Part shown: one piece after another, positions 15,074 through 25,103 of the stretch
Layout of the letters: every line of letters begins with the position of its first letter
Position numbering within the stretch: position 1 is the stretch's first letter
Assembly (NCBI GenBank): GCA_023386495.1
Contig: JAEWJS010000079.1
Location: 1-50,627 of the forward strand
DNA length: 50,627 bases
Direction of reading: 5' to 3'
Origin: Bacillota bacterium
Lineage (GTDB): Bacteria; Bacillota; Bacilli; Paenibacillales; Paenibacillaceae
The notes under the pieces: generated by a model
Told to the model about the DNA's origin: nothing
Seen by the model: the letters and a program-made list of their open reading frames with translations, nothing else
The model's database searches: none
Made by a program: the position numbers and the translations under genes

Positions 15074-15535
15074 CTATTCCTCAAGATGCTCAAGCTGGAT
15101 GATTTCATCACGGCTCAGCACCTCGGCCAAATTCAGCATAATCAGCAGTCGGTTATCGGACAGCTTCGCTACGCCGCGCAGATATTTCGCTTTGATGCCG
15201 CCGACCACTTCAGGCGGTGAGTCGATTGCATCGCTGTCGATATCGATGACGTCGTTCGCGGAGTCCACGATGAATCCGACCTCCAGATCATTCGCGGCGA
15301 CGATGATAATCCGGGAATTCTCAGTCGGCTCCGTGTTCTCCAAGCCGAAGCGGCCGCGCAGATCCAGAACAGGGATGACGACGCCGCGCAGGTTAATGAC
15401 GCCCTTGATGAAAGCAGGCGTCTTCGGGACGCGCGTAATCGGGATCATCCGCTCGATCGTACGAACCTTCTCGACCTCGATACCGTAATGCTCATTCGCA
15501 AGCGCAAATACGATAACCTTTAATTCCTCGCCCAT
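15074..15535 (-). CDS. cheW: Chemotaxis coupling protein CheW
   Basis: 153 aa, a single CheW domain that links chemoreceptors to CheA in the polar array. It contains VFALANEHYGIEVEKV, the conserved PAFIKGVINLRGVVIPVLDL block and VLSRDEI near the C-terminus. The ATG follows AAGGAGG at good spacing. It lies between cheA and cheC in the same transcript. Confidence 0.96.
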   Translation of the reverse strand: MGEELKVIVFALANEHYGIEVEKVRTIERMIPITRVPKTPAFIKGVINLRGVVIPVLDLRGRFGLENTEPTENSRIIIVAANDLEVGFIVDSANDVIDIDSDAIDSPPEVVGGIKAKYLRGVAKLSDNRLLIMLNLAEVLSRDEIIQLEHLEE

Positions 15536-15568
15536 TGGAAGGCCTCCTTATGTAGTTCATCGAATTTT

Positions 15569-17632
15569 TTACTTGATCAGCGCGTTCGGATCGATAATAA
15601 GCGCTACTTGTCCGTCGCCGAGAATCGTTGCGCCGGAGATGGCGCTGACGCCGGTCAAATATTTGCCGAGCGGCTTGAGCACGATATCGCTCTGCCCGAT
15701 GAACTCATCGACCATGACCGCGGCCCATTTATCGCCCTTGCGGATGACGACGACCTCGGTCTCCGTCTCTTGCGACTCGTTGAAGTCCGGCGAATCGAGC
15801 AGTTCGCTCAGCGATACGACCGGGATAATGGCGCCCCGGAATTCGATCATCCGGTTACCGTGGATGTTATGAATCTGATCGCGCTGTATGATGGTCGTCT
15901 CCATAATCGAGGAGAGCGGAACCGCGTATTTCTCGGAACCCAGCTTGATCAGCATCGCGGAGATGATCGACAGCGTGAGCGGCAGTTGAATCGAGAAAAT
16001 CGTTCCTTTGCCCAGCTCGGACTGGACCGATACGACGCCGCCGAGCGAGTTGATCTTCGACTTGACGACATCGAGGCCTACGCCGCGTCCGGAAATGTCC
16101 GAGATCGTGTCGGCCGTGCTGAAGCCCGGCGCGAACAGCAGCATGTAGATCTCTTCGTCCGACATCGTCTTGCCTTGCTCAGCCGTTACGACGTTGTTCT
16201 TGACCGCTATGCTGAGCACCTTGTCGCGATTGATGCCGTTGCCGTCGTCTTCGATCTCGATGAATACGTTGTTGCCGCTGTGGAACGCGCGCAGGTGAAC
16301 GGTTCCCGTGTCCGGCTTGCCCGCCGCGATACGCTTCTCGATCGATTCGACGCCATGGTCGATCGAATTGCGAAGCAGATGGACGAGCGGATCGCCGATC
16401 TCGTCGATGACGGTCCGGTCCAGCTCGGTCTCGGCGCCGCTGATCACGAGGTCGACCTTCTTGTCGAGCGATTTGGCCAAGTCGCGAATCATCCGCGGGA
16501 AGCGGTTGAATACGGTGTCTACCGGCACCATGCGAAGCTTCATGACGATATTTTGCAAGTCGCCGCTGACGCGCGTCATATGCTCGACCGTCTCGGTCAG
16601 CTCGTTGCGCTTGATTTCGCTGGCCAGCTGTTCCAATCTTACGCGGTCGATCAGCAGCTCGCTGAACAGATTCATCAAGACGTCCAGGCGTTCGATATCG
16701 ACGCGGATCGTCTTCGTGACAGTGCCGCCGCCGGCCGCCGCTGCGGTTCCGCCTGCCGGCTTCCGCTCTTCTCGGGCGGGAGCATTCCCTGCCTCCGCGC
16801 TGCTAGGCGCCGTTTCGGGACGCTGCGGCTTCGAGAGCGCTTGAAGCGATTCTGCATCCAGCAGCGTCACTTGCGCAGACTCGATCTCGGAGACGTTCTC
16901 GATTTGCTTCTTCAGCTCTTCAGCCGACCATTGCGTGATGAGATAGACGGAGAAGAATCGATCGAACTTCTCCTGCTCAATATCTTGAACCGACGGTTCG
17001 GACTTGACGACCTCGCCGCTCTCCTCCAAAATTCCGAATACCATATAGGCACGGGCTGCCTTCAGCACGCAATCCTCGCGTACCGCAACTTGAATGTGAT
17101 AGACTTGGTGCCCCGTGTCCATCGATTGCTGCAGCACGGAGATCTGGAACTGATCCAGGTCGATACCGCCGGCAGCGGAGCCGCCGCCTGATGTCGACGA
17201 AGCAGCGGCCGTTGATGCGGAAGCTGCCGTGCCGCCTGCCGTCGTCTTATACTCGCCTGTCACGATAGCCTTCAGAGAAGCCACGATCGGCGTGACGTCC
17301 AGCTTGCCTGTGCCGCCGCCGACGATATCCTGCACCATCGCTTCCAATGCGTCAAGGCTCTTGAACAACGTATCGAATATAAAGCCGTCCATCTGCAACT
17401 TGCTGTTACGCACCAGATCGAGCACATTCTCCATCTCGTGCGTGAGCGACGCAAGATCCTCGAATCCCATCGTAGCGGACATCCCTTTTAACGTGTGCGC
17501 AGAACGAAATATAACCTGTACGATGGATAAGTCATCAGGAGCGCTTTCCAGCCGCAATAAGTTCTCATTCAAAGATTGAAGATGGTCGCCTGCTTCGTCG
17601 ATGAACATCGACAAATACGCATTCATGTCCAT
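15569..17632 (-). CDS. cheA: Chemotaxis histidine kinase CheA
   Basis: 687 aa with the five usual domains. P1 (about 1-110) has the phosphorylated His46 in FRSAHTLKGMSATMG. P2 (about 160-260) binds CheY/CheB. P3 dimerises (about 310-370). P4 is the HATPase domain with LVHLLRNSIDHGVES, VFIEIEDDGNGI and SGRGVGLDVV. P5 is a CheW-like domain at the C-terminus (GNRMIEFRGAIIPVV). Gly/Ser/Ala-rich linkers flank P2. It phosphorylates CheY and CheB in response to receptors. The ATG at 17632 follows GGAGG by nine bases. Confidence 0.97.
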   Translation of the reverse strand: MDMNAYLSMFIDEAGDHLQSLNENLLRLESAPDDLSIVQVIFRSAHTLKGMSATMGFEDLASLTHEMENVLDLVRNSKLQMDGFIFDTLFKSLDALEAMVQDIVGGGTGKLDVTPIVASLKAIVTGEYKTTAGGTAASASTAAASSTSGGGSAAGGIDLDQFQISVLQQSMDTGHQVYHIQVAVREDCVLKAARAYMVFGILEESGEVVKSEPSVQDIEQEKFDRFFSVYLITQWSAEELKKQIENVSEIESAQVTLLDAESLQALSKPQRPETAPSSAEAGNAPAREERKPAGGTAAAAGGGTVTKTIRVDIERLDVLMNLFSELLIDRVRLEQLASEIKRNELTETVEHMTRVSGDLQNIVMKLRMVPVDTVFNRFPRMIRDLAKSLDKKVDLVISGAETELDRTVIDEIGDPLVHLLRNSIDHGVESIEKRIAAGKPDTGTVHLRAFHSGNNVFIEIEDDGNGINRDKVLSIAVKNNVVTAEQGKTMSDEEIYMLLFAPGFSTADTISDISGRGVGLDVVKSKINSLGGVVSVQSELGKGTIFSIQLPLTLSIISAMLIKLGSEKYAVPLSSIMETTIIQRDQIHNIHGNRMIEFRGAIIPVVSLSELLDSPDFNESQETETEVVVIRKGDKWAAVMVDEFIGQSDIVLKPLGKYLTGVSAISGATILGDGQVALIIDPNALIK

Positions 17633-17675
17633 TCCCTTGCACCTCCTGGCTTTAGCTTCGTCGCAATCCGATTAT

Positions 17676-18908
17676 CTATTTCTTCACCGCGGCCGTAAGC
17701 TCGGAAGCGATGTCATGCAGCGGCAGTACTGTCGTCGTTCCGCCTGCCTCTACGGCTGCTCGAGGCATGCCGTATACGACGCAGGTCTCTTCCGATTCGG
17801 CGATCGTCGTCATCGCGCCTCGGTCGGCCAGCAGCTTCATGCCTCTGGCTCCGTCGCTCCCCATCCCCGTCATGACGACCGCATGCCGGGACAGCTCCGT
17901 GTACGCGGCAAGCGATTCGAATAACAGGTCGACTGAAGGGCGATGGCCGTTCCTCGGTTCATCTTGCGTGAGCTTAATGCGATATTCCCCCGCGTACTTA
18001 TCCAGCTGCATGTGGTAGCCGCCGGGCGCGATGTAGACCGTTCCGGACCGAATCGTCTCTGCCTGCTCGGCTTCCTTCACGGTCATCTGGCTGAACGAAT
18101 CCAATCGCTGTGCAAGCGAATGGGTGAATTTCGGCGGCATATGCTGCACGACCAGGATCGGCGCCGGGAGATCTCCCGGCAGTGCCGAGAGGAGCTGATG
18201 CAGTGCACGCGGACCGCCGGTCGATGTCCCGACCCCTACGATATGGCGGAAGCTCGCGCTGCCGATGGGCGGAGGCTGAGCCGGCGGCGTTGCCGAGGCG
18301 GCCAGCCGGCCGCTTCGGACGACATGCGGCGGTTTCTCCTTCTTGGCCTTCGCCGGGTCCAACCCGGCAGGCTTGGCCGCTTGCCGGCTGTCTTCGGCTG
18401 GAGGTTGTCGTCGCTCCGGCTCCTTCTTGCCTGCCGTCCGGCGGCCGCTCGAGCTTGCCCCGGTCAGAGGGGGCTTGCTGCCGGTGAACGGCGTTTCCGG
18501 CTGGCGCGGCCGAATCTTGACGGCCAGCTTCAATCGAATCAGGAGCGCTTCCGCCACTTGGTCGATATCGGCCGACAGCCCGGAAGGCTTGCGGATGAAA
18601 TCGAATGCGCCCAGCTGCAGCGCGGCTATCGTGCCCCTCGTATTCTCTTCGCTGATACCTGACAGCATGATGACCGGCAAAGGCTTCCGCGCCATAATCT
18701 CGCGCAGCGCCTCCAGCCCGTTCATGACCGGCATCTCGAGATCGAGCGTAATCGCGTCCGGCTGATGCCGTTCAAGCAGTTCAAGTGCGGTGGCACCGTT
18801 ATCCGCCGTTGCGATCACGGTCATCGTAGAGTCGGACTCGATAATATCCGTAAAAAGCTTGCGCATGAAAGCTGAATCGTCGACGACGAGTATTCGATAA
18901 GGCGCCAT
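17676..18908 (-). CDS. cheB: Chemotaxis methylesterase/response regulator CheB with an extended linker
   Basis: 410 aa. The receiver domain (about 1-125) carries Asp10, Asp11 and the phospho-acceptor Asp56. The methylesterase domain (about 221-408) has Ser229 in GVGTSTGGPRA, His256 in VQHMPPKF and Asp352 in MTGMGSDGARG, all consistent with the catalytic triad. It removes methyl groups from receptors. The linker between them (about 132-220) is unusually long and basic, rich in Pro, Lys, Arg and Ala; common CheB linkers are much shorter. The ATG has GGGGTGAG upstream. Confidence 0.96.
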   Translation of the reverse strand: MAPYRILVVDDSAFMRKLFTDIIESDSTMTVIATADNGATALELLERHQPDAITLDLEMPVMNGLEALREIMARKPLPVIMLSGISEENTRGTIAALQLGAFDFIRKPSGLSADIDQVAEALLIRLKLAVKIRPRQPETPFTGSKPPLTGASSSGRRTAGKKEPERRQPPAEDSRQAAKPAGLDPAKAKKEKPPHVVRSGRLAASATPPAQPPPIGSASFRHIVGVGTSTGGPRALHQLLSALPGDLPAPILVVQHMPPKFTHSLAQRLDSFSQMTVKEAEQAETIRSGTVYIAPGGYHMQLDKYAGEYRIKLTQDEPRNGHRPSVDLLFESLAAYTELSRHAVVMTGMGSDGARGMKLLADRGAMTTIAESEETCVVYGMPRAAVEAGGTTTVLPLHDIASELTAAVKK

Positions 18909-18963
18909 TGCTGCTCACCCCTGACAAAGGATCTTGGCTTGAGCCTGCCGCCAGCGGCAAACT

Positions 18964-19824
18964 CTATAGTCTGAACATGCGTTGTAAAAATCCTTTGACG
19001 CCGCCGCCCTTGGGCTGCACATCGACGGAGACGAATCGTCTTGCGATTTCTTCGATCCCTTTAGCCGCATCTCCGCTAGGATACGCCAGCGTGAACGGGA
19101 CCTGCTTCTTCACGGCTTTGGTAACATTGGCGTCATCGAGCACGACGCCTAGAACAGGAAGTTCAATCTCAAGAAATTGTCGCGCTACGTGCCCGATCTT
19201 GTCCGCCGTCTGCTTGCCTTCCCTGCTGTCTGTCGCGCGATTCACGACCAGCCTGAAGTCAACCTCGTGATTCATGGCCTTCACCATCTTGATCAGCGCA
19301 TAAGCATCGGTAATCGAAGTCGGCTCCGGCGTTGTCACGACAACGGTCTCCTGCGCGGCCACGATGAATTTCAGCGTTTCCTTCGACAGGCCGGCACCTG
19401 TGTCGAACAAGATCAAGTCATAGTGCCCGTGAAGCTTGCCGACCTGATCGCCGAAATAATCCAGCTCGCCGTCCGTAAGGTTGAGAAGATCCTTGAACCC
19501 CGAGCCTCCGGCGATAAAGTGAATGCCCAGCGGACCCTGGTGGATGATATCCCAGATCGACTTTTCCCGCTTCAATAAGTGGTACAAGTTAAATGGTGCC
19601 GAGGTTCCCATCAGTACGTCGATATTCGCCATGCCGATGTCCGCATCGAAGATGAGAACGCGTTTGCCCAGCTTCTGGAGCGACAAGGCAAAATTAAGGC
19701 TGAAGTTCGATTTGCCGACGCCGCCTTTGCCGCTTGTGACGGTGACAATTCGCGTTGTTCGTGCGCTCTCCCCGGTCTCGCTCGTGTGCACGAGATTGCG
19801 CAGCGCTTGTGCCTGGTCACTCAT
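18964..19824 (-). CDS. flhG: Flagellar number regulator FlhG (MinD/ParA-like ATPase)
   Basis: 286 aa from the ATG at 19824. The deviant Walker A SGKGGVGKS is at residues 31-39. FDADIGMANIDVLMG and LILFDTGAGLS follow, as in the MinD/FlhG group, and the C-terminus is basic and amphipathic (GFLQRMFRL), consistent with membrane attachment. FlhG stimulates the FlhF GTPase and controls flagellar number and spacing. The frame is open further upstream, inside flhF, but the ATG that overlaps the flhF stop by eight bases gives the usual N-terminus with DQAQALRNLV, the motif that activates FlhF. Confidence 0.95.
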   Translation of the reverse strand: MSDQAQALRNLVHTSETGESARTTRIVTVTSGKGGVGKSNFSLNFALSLQKLGKRVLIFDADIGMANIDVLMGTSAPFNLYHLLKREKSIWDIIHQGPLGIHFIAGGSGFKDLLNLTDGELDYFGDQVGKLHGHYDLILFDTGAGLSKETLKFIVAAQETVVVTTPEPTSITDAYALIKMVKAMNHEVDFRLVVNRATDSREGKQTADKIGHVARQFLEIELPVLGVVLDDANVTKAVKKQVPFTLAYPSGDAAKGIEEIARRFVSVDVQPKGGGVKGFLQRMFRL

Positions 19825-21142
19825 GAGACGCCGCCCCCAATAGCTGATTAACATAGATGTCTGACTTGAAAGGTTCGATATCGTCGGGTACGTTCTGACC
19901 ATAGGTCATGTATGCCGTGCGCAGCTGATGCTCCATCGCAAGGTTCAGGATCGCACCGAGCGTATCGGTCTCGTCGAATTTCGTGAAAATCAATTTATCG
20001 ATTCCGTATTGCAGGAATCGGCCTGCCACCGCTTCCATATCCTTGGTCTTGCCTGTAAGGCTGAGCACAAGGTAGGTGTCGCTGTTATCGCTCTGCTGCA
20101 GCAGGCTGTTCACCTCGGATACGAACAGGTCGTTACGGAAATTGCGGCCCGCTGTGTCCATGAAAATCATCTCGCGATCTTCAAGCGACTTGAATGCCCT
20201 TGCGAGCTCCAGCGGCGAGAAGACGACTTCCAGCGGGACGTTCAAGATGTTCGCGTACGTCCGCAGTTGATCGACGGCAGCGATCCGATACGTGTCCGAC
20301 GTGATGAATCCGACCTTGCGTTTGGCCTTGAGCGCTTGCTCCGCCGCCAGCTTGGCAATCGTCGTCGTCTTGCCGACGCCAGTAGGACCGACGACATGCA
20401 CGATACGCTTATCCGGGCTGATTCCCGGCGCCTCGTATGGCTTCATCCACGTAAGAAGCAGCTCTCCGGCTATGCGCCATACGCCTTCGACGCCGCGCTC
20501 TTCGTCGTAATCCGCATGCTCCTTCACCGCATCGGCCAATCGCTCGATCCAGAGCTGCGACACTTCTTGGTTCGCGAGACGGTCGCGAAGCGCCGTTATG
20601 CCGGCCGGCTCCAGCCGCGTATCCTGGTTCTTGGCGAGCTTCGCCATCATGTCCTTCAATTGTTTAATCTCATCCAGTACAGCCGTCTGCTCGGCGGGGG
20701 ACGACGATGCCGGCAGCGGCGTAGGCGGTGTTCGCTCCAACGTCGCGGCCGCTTGCGGCCTGCCCGCTTGCACCGCAATCGATTCACTTCGCATCGCGGC
20801 GGGTTCTGCTTGCCGTCGCGGCTCGACTTCGCCGCCATGCTGCAGAGGCGTCGTGAAGATCAGCTCCTGCGGATCGATTGTCGGCGAAGGCGCCGCTGCC
20901 ACTGGTTTAGGCCTCGCAGCGGCCACGGAGGCAGCGCCGCGCGGGTTCGCCGGCTGACGGCCTGCTTGCGCATTTGTCTCGATCGCGGCGATGACCTCCA
21001 TCTTCTTCTTCCTGAACATGCCGAGGAAGCCTCCGATGTAAATTTCCTTCGTGTTCAAGATGACCGCGTCGTTCCCGAGCTCGCTCTTGATGAGCGGAAG
21101 CGCCTCCGGCAGGTCATTGACGACATAGCGTTTCACTCTCAT
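19817..21142 (-). CDS. flhF: Flagellar placement GTPase FlhF (SRP family)
   Basis: 441 aa. An N-terminal B domain (about 1-150) begins MRVKRYVVNDLPEALPLIK and is rich in Ala/Pro between about 55 and 155. It is followed by the N and G domains of SRP-type GTPases. The P loop GPTGVGKTT is at 252-260, and FITSDTYRIAAVDQLR, FMDTAGR and FTKFDETDTLG are the other GTP-binding segments. FlhF marks the site of flagellar assembly, with FlhG as its activator. It overlaps flhA by four bases and flhG by eight. Confidence 0.96.
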   Translation of the reverse strand: MRVKRYVVNDLPEALPLIKSELGNDAVILNTKEIYIGGFLGMFRKKKMEVIAAIETNAQAGRQPANPRGAASVAAARPKPVAAAPSPTIDPQELIFTTPLQHGGEVEPRRQAEPAAMRSESIAVQAGRPQAAATLERTPPTPLPASSSPAEQTAVLDEIKQLKDMMAKLAKNQDTRLEPAGITALRDRLANQEVSQLWIERLADAVKEHADYDEERGVEGVWRIAGELLLTWMKPYEAPGISPDKRIVHVVGPTGVGKTTTIAKLAAEQALKAKRKVGFITSDTYRIAAVDQLRTYANILNVPLEVVFSPLELARAFKSLEDREMIFMDTAGRNFRNDLFVSEVNSLLQQSDNSDTYLVLSLTGKTKDMEAVAGRFLQYGIDKLIFTKFDETDTLGAILNLAMEHQLRTAYMTYGQNVPDDIEPFKSDIYVNQLLGAASHE

Positions 21143-23172
21143 AAGTTCACCACCCCGATGCTTTGGACTTCAACGCTCGGCTCCAGCTCGCTGTAGGAGA
21201 GAACCGGTATATCCTGCATGGTGCGTTCCACAAGCTGTCTCAGATACATCCGAATCGTAGGCGAAGCGAGTACGATCGGCTGCTGGCCGGATTGGATCTG
21301 TCGGTGAACCTGTTCATTAAGCTTCGCGTAAATTTGCTGCGTCGCGACCGGATCCAGCGCCAAGTAGCTGCCTTGCTCGCTCTGTTGGACCGACTCCGCG
21401 ATTTTCTTCTCGAGCGACGGCCCGACCGTAATCACTTTCAGCGTATCGCTGCCTGTCGAGAATTGGTTCGTGATCTGTCTCGATAATGCCTGCCGGACAT
21501 ATTCGGTTAAGATATCCGGGTCCTTCGTGTAGTTCCCGTGATCGGCCAACGATTCGAAAATCGTCACCAAATCGCGGACCGAAACTTTCTCCCTGAGCAG
21601 CTTGACCAATACCTTCTGCACTTCGCCGAGCGAGAGGATCGAAGGGATCAGCTCCTCCACGAGCGCCGGATACTGCTCTCTTACGTTCTCCACAAGCGCC
21701 TTCGTCTCTTGACGGCCGATCAGTTCATGCGCGTGACGCTTGATCAGCTCCGTGAGGTGCGTCGCGACGACGGAAGGCGGATCGACGACCGTGTATCCGG
21801 CCAGCTCCGCTCTCTCCTTAGTCGCTTCATCGATCCATAGCGCCGGCAGTCCGAACGCCGGCTCTTGCGTCTCGATGCCTACGACCGAATCGTCGTCGAA
21901 GCCCGGGCTCATCGCGAGATAATGATTGAGCAGCAGTTCGCCTCTGGCGACCGTGTTGCCCTTAATCTTGATGACGTACTCATTCGGCTTGAGCTGAATA
22001 TTGTCGCGGATACGAATGACCGGGACGACCAATCCTAGCTCAAGTGCGCACTGCCGGCGAATCATGATGATCCGATCGAGCAGGTCGCCTCCTTGCTGCG
22101 TATCAGCAAGCGGAATCAAGCCATAGCCGAATTCGAATTCGATCGGATCGACCTGCAGCAAGCTGATGACGCTCTCGGGACTGCGAACCTCCTCAATCTG
22201 CTGCTCCTCGACCATAAGCTCCTCCTGCTGCTGCAGCTGCGCCTGATTCTTCGACATACGGAATCCTGCGTAAGTGAGCAGCGCCGCGAACGGCAGCGTC
22301 GAGACCGGCCCGATCGGGGTGAAGATCCCCAGCAGCGCGACAGTTCCGGCAACGATATACAAGAGCTTCGGAAAGTTGAACAGCTGCTTCGTCAGGTCAT
22401 AGGCGAGGTTGCCCTCGGAGGCAGCGCGCGTTACGATCAAGCCCGCGGCGGTCGAGATCAGCAATGCCGGAATCTGGCTGACGAGACCGTCGCCGATCGT
22501 CAACACGGAGAACGTCTCCATCGCTTCGCCGAACGGCATGCCGTGAACGGCCATCCCGATTACGAATCCGCCTAACAAGTTAATGACGAGGATGATGATC
22601 GATGCGATCGCGTCGCCCTTGACGAATTTGCTCGCGCCGTCCATCGCGCCGTAGAAGTCGGCTTCTTTCTCGATTTTCTCGCGGCGTTCGCGTGCTTGCT
22701 GTTCATTGATGAGTCCGGAGTTCAAGTCGGCATCGATGCTCATCTGCTTACCCGGCATCGCATCGAGCGTGAAGCGGGCAGCGACCTCGGCGACGCGCTC
22801 CGAGCCCTTCGTAATAACGATGAACTGAACGACGACGAGAATGAGGAAGACGACGAAGCCGATCGCGACCTGATTGCCGGCTACGAACCGTCCGAATGTC
22901 TCGACGACATGACCGCCTTCGCCCTTCGACAAGATGTTCCGGGTCGTCGAGATATTGAGGCCGAGCCGGAACAACGTCGTAATGAGCAAGAGGGACGGGA
23001 AGATGCTGAAGTTAAGCGCATCGTTCGTATTCATTGCGATAAGTAGAATCATAAGTGCTAGGGAAATATTGACGACGAGCAGGAAGTCGAGCAGCCCGAG
23101 CGGTATCGGGATAACCATCATGAGCACGATGCAGATGATGCCGATTAGAATCGCTAAATCTTTAATCTTCAT
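21139..23172 (-). CDS. flhA: Flagellar type III export gate protein FlhA
   Basis: 677 aa, the largest export-gate component. The N-terminal half (about 1-310) is membrane-embedded with about eight segments and contains the conserved cytoplasmic FHIPEP-type loop, including GSERVAEVAARFTLDAMPGKQMS, written here as a reference to the region near residues 122-145. The C-terminal half forms the cytoplasmic ring that receives chaperone-substrate complexes. The ATG at 23172 follows GGGGAGAG. It overlaps flhF by four bases. The gene is intact and of normal length. Confidence 0.97.
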   Translation of the reverse strand: MKIKDLAILIGIICIVLMMVIPIPLGLLDFLLVVNISLALMILLIAMNTNDALNFSIFPSLLLITTLFRLGLNISTTRNILSKGEGGHVVETFGRFVAGNQVAIGFVVFLILVVVQFIVITKGSERVAEVAARFTLDAMPGKQMSIDADLNSGLINEQQARERREKIEKEADFYGAMDGASKFVKGDAIASIIILVINLLGGFVIGMAVHGMPFGEAMETFSVLTIGDGLVSQIPALLISTAAGLIVTRAASEGNLAYDLTKQLFNFPKLLYIVAGTVALLGIFTPIGPVSTLPFAALLTYAGFRMSKNQAQLQQQEELMVEEQQIEEVRSPESVISLLQVDPIEFEFGYGLIPLADTQQGGDLLDRIIMIRRQCALELGLVVPVIRIRDNIQLKPNEYVIKIKGNTVARGELLLNHYLAMSPGFDDDSVVGIETQEPAFGLPALWIDEATKERAELAGYTVVDPPSVVATHLTELIKRHAHELIGRQETKALVENVREQYPALVEELIPSILSLGEVQKVLVKLLREKVSVRDLVTIFESLADHGNYTKDPDILTEYVRQALSRQITNQFSTGSDTLKVITVGPSLEKKIAESVQQSEQGSYLALDPVATQQIYAKLNEQVHRQIQSGQQPIVLASPTIRMYLRQLVERTMQDIPVLSYSELEPSVEVQSIGVVNL

Positions 23173-23189
23173 GAGGCTCTCCCCTTTCG

Positions 23190-24296
23190 CTACGAACTTT
23201 TAACGCGGCCTTTCAACTTATAGACGTAGGCGAGCACTTCAGCCACGGCTTGGAAGAGGTCCGCCGGGATGACCTGTCCGATCTCGGCGCGATCGTAGAG
23301 CGCGCGGGCAAGCGGCCTGTTCTCCATCATCAGGACGCCATTCTCCTTGGCAACCTCCCTGATCTTGAGCGCGACATAGTCGGTGCCTTTGGCGAGCACG
23401 ACCGGCGCCTCCATCTTCGTGCCGTCATACTGCAGCGCGACCGCGTAGTGCGTCGGGTTCGTGATGACGACGTCCGCTCTCGGCACGTCCTGCATCATGC
23501 GCTGGATGGCCATCCGCCTTTGCTTCTCTCTGATTTTCCCCTTGATCAGAGGATCGCCGTCCGATTTTTTGTGCTCGTCCTTGATATCCTGCTTGGACAT
23601 CTTCAAGCTCTTCTCGTGCTCGTACTTCTTGTAGAGATAATCGAAGTAGGCAAGCACGACGAGCAGCGCGGCAATCTTGATGCCTAGCTCCAGGACGATC
23701 GAAGTCGCGAACGTTAGAATCTCTTCGGGGTTGAAATGTCCCATCGCGAGAATCGCGTCTAGATTGGCGTGAATCGTCGTGTACACCATTACGCCTATGA
23801 TGAGCAACTTAATCAAACTTTTGACCAGCTCCACTAAGGAACGGAGCGAGAACATCTGCTTGAAGCCGGTAAGCGGATTAATTTTGCTGAGCTTAGGCGC
23901 AATCGGCTGGGTCGTGAAGAGCCACCCGACCTGAGCGTAGTTGGCCAGAATCGCGACGATGACCGCGATGATAAACACCGGAGCGACGAGCATCAGTAGC
24001 TGAACCATATACGTCGAGAACATGACCATAAGGTTGCCTGAAGTCAGTTCCATGTTCAGGCCGCTCTCGAACTGATCGCCGAACAACCTGAACAAGCGCT
24101 CCTTGTAATACCCGCCGAGCATCATGAAGCTGACGAAGACGAACAACAGAATGATGGACGACGGAATTTCGGGACTGGAGGCAACCTGTCCCTTATTTCT
24201 TGCTTCCGACCTTTTCTTCGGCGTCGCCGGCTCCGTCTTTTCCTGGTTGAAAAGCTGGAGGTCAAGCTGTAGCCGATATTTCATGCGATCCGTCAT
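23190..24296 (-). CDS. flhB: Flagellar export apparatus switch protein FlhB
   Basis: 368 aa. An N-terminal segment with KTEPATPKKRSEARNKGQV precedes four membrane segments (about residues 45-220). The cytoplasmic domain carries the autocleavage motif NPTHYA (NPTH at 280-283); cleavage between Asn and Pro switches export from rod/hook to filament substrates in concert with FliK. The length is normal. It lies between fliR and flhA as in B. subtilis. Confidence 0.97.
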   Translation of the reverse strand: MTDRMKYRLQLDLQLFNQEKTEPATPKKRSEARNKGQVASSPEIPSSIILLFVFVSFMMLGGYYKERLFRLFGDQFESGLNMELTSGNLMVMFSTYMVQLLMLVAPVFIIAVIVAILANYAQVGWLFTTQPIAPKLSKINPLTGFKQMFSLRSLVELVKSLIKLLIIGVMVYTTIHANLDAILAMGHFNPEEILTFATSIVLELGIKIAALLVVLAYFDYLYKKYEHEKSLKMSKQDIKDEHKKSDGDPLIKGKIREKQRRMAIQRMMQDVPRADVVITNPTHYAVALQYDGTKMEAPVVLAKGTDYVALKIREVAKENGVLMMENRPLARALYDRAEIGQVIPADLFQAVAEVLAYVYKLKGRVKSS

Positions 24297-24312
24297 TGCT
24301 GTGTCTCACCGC

Positions 24313-25092
24313 CTATCCTTTCACGATCGCGAACAACTGCTCGAGCGAATCGAACATTTCGGAGAATAGATACGAGAACAAGGTCGCCATGCTCGGCATC
24401 GTTAGAATCATAATGAGCATCCCGACCAGTATCTTCAGCGGCATACCGATGACGAATACGTTGAATTGCGGCGCCGTCTTGGCCAAGAATCCAAGACCGA
24501 CATCCGTCAAGAACATCGATACGACGATCGGAGCGGCTAGCTGGAAGCCTAGCATGAACACCATGACGACGGTCTTCGTCACGAACTCCGAGATGCTGCC
24601 GTCATGGATCCTTGCGAATAGATCATTCGATAGCGGGATCCATTCATAGCTGTGCATCAGCGCGTTCAGCAGATAATGGTGACCGTTCATGGATAAGAAA
24701 ATGACAAGCAGCACCCAATATTTGAAGTTGCCTGTCAATGGAGCCGAAGCCCCTGTCATCGGGTCGACGATGTTCGCCATGCCGAAGCCCATCTGAAGAT
24801 CGATCAGAGCGCCGGAAATTTGAACGACGACGAAGAATAAATAGACGACGAAGCCGAGCAGCACGCCCGCCAGAATCTCGCGAACCACGAACAACAGATA
24901 AGTGCTGTCCATCGGCACCGATTCACCGATGCCGTAAGCCAGGTACACGATGATCGAGAGGAAGAATCCCAGCCCGACCTTGAACATATTCGGGACGCCC
25001 TTCGCCGAAAAGATCGGCGCTACGACGAAAAACGAAGTAATTCGACAAAAGATTAACAAAAAAATAGGGAATGCCTGCAGAAACACGTTCAT
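24313..25092 (-). CDS. fliR: Flagellar export gate protein FliR
   Basis: 259 aa, almost wholly hydrophobic, with about six membrane segments. It is one of the FliPQR proteins that build the helical export gate. Family features include FLQAFPIFLLIFCRITSFF at the start and QLAAPIVVSMFLTDVGLGF in the middle (about 190-210). The start ATG has a weak Shine-Dalgarno (TGTGGAAAA). It lies between fliQ and flhB. Confidence 0.95.
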   Translation of the reverse strand: MNVFLQAFPIFLLIFCRITSFFVVAPIFSAKGVPNMFKVGLGFFLSIIVYLAYGIGESVPMDSTYLLFVVREILAGVLLGFVVYLFFVVVQISGALIDLQMGFGMANIVDPMTGASAPLTGNFKYWVLLVIFLSMNGHHYLLNALMHSYEWIPLSNDLFARIHDGSISEFVTKTVVMVFMLGFQLAAPIVVSMFLTDVGLGFLAKTAPQFNVFVIGMPLKILVGMLIMILTMPSMATLFSYLFSEMFDSLEQLFAIVKG

Positions 25093-25103
25093 TTTTCCAC
25101 AGC

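Noticed and set aside
19825..19902. Upstream start for flhG
   Set aside because: It lies within flhF; the later ATG places the FlhF-activating motif at the N-terminus as in known FlhG proteins.
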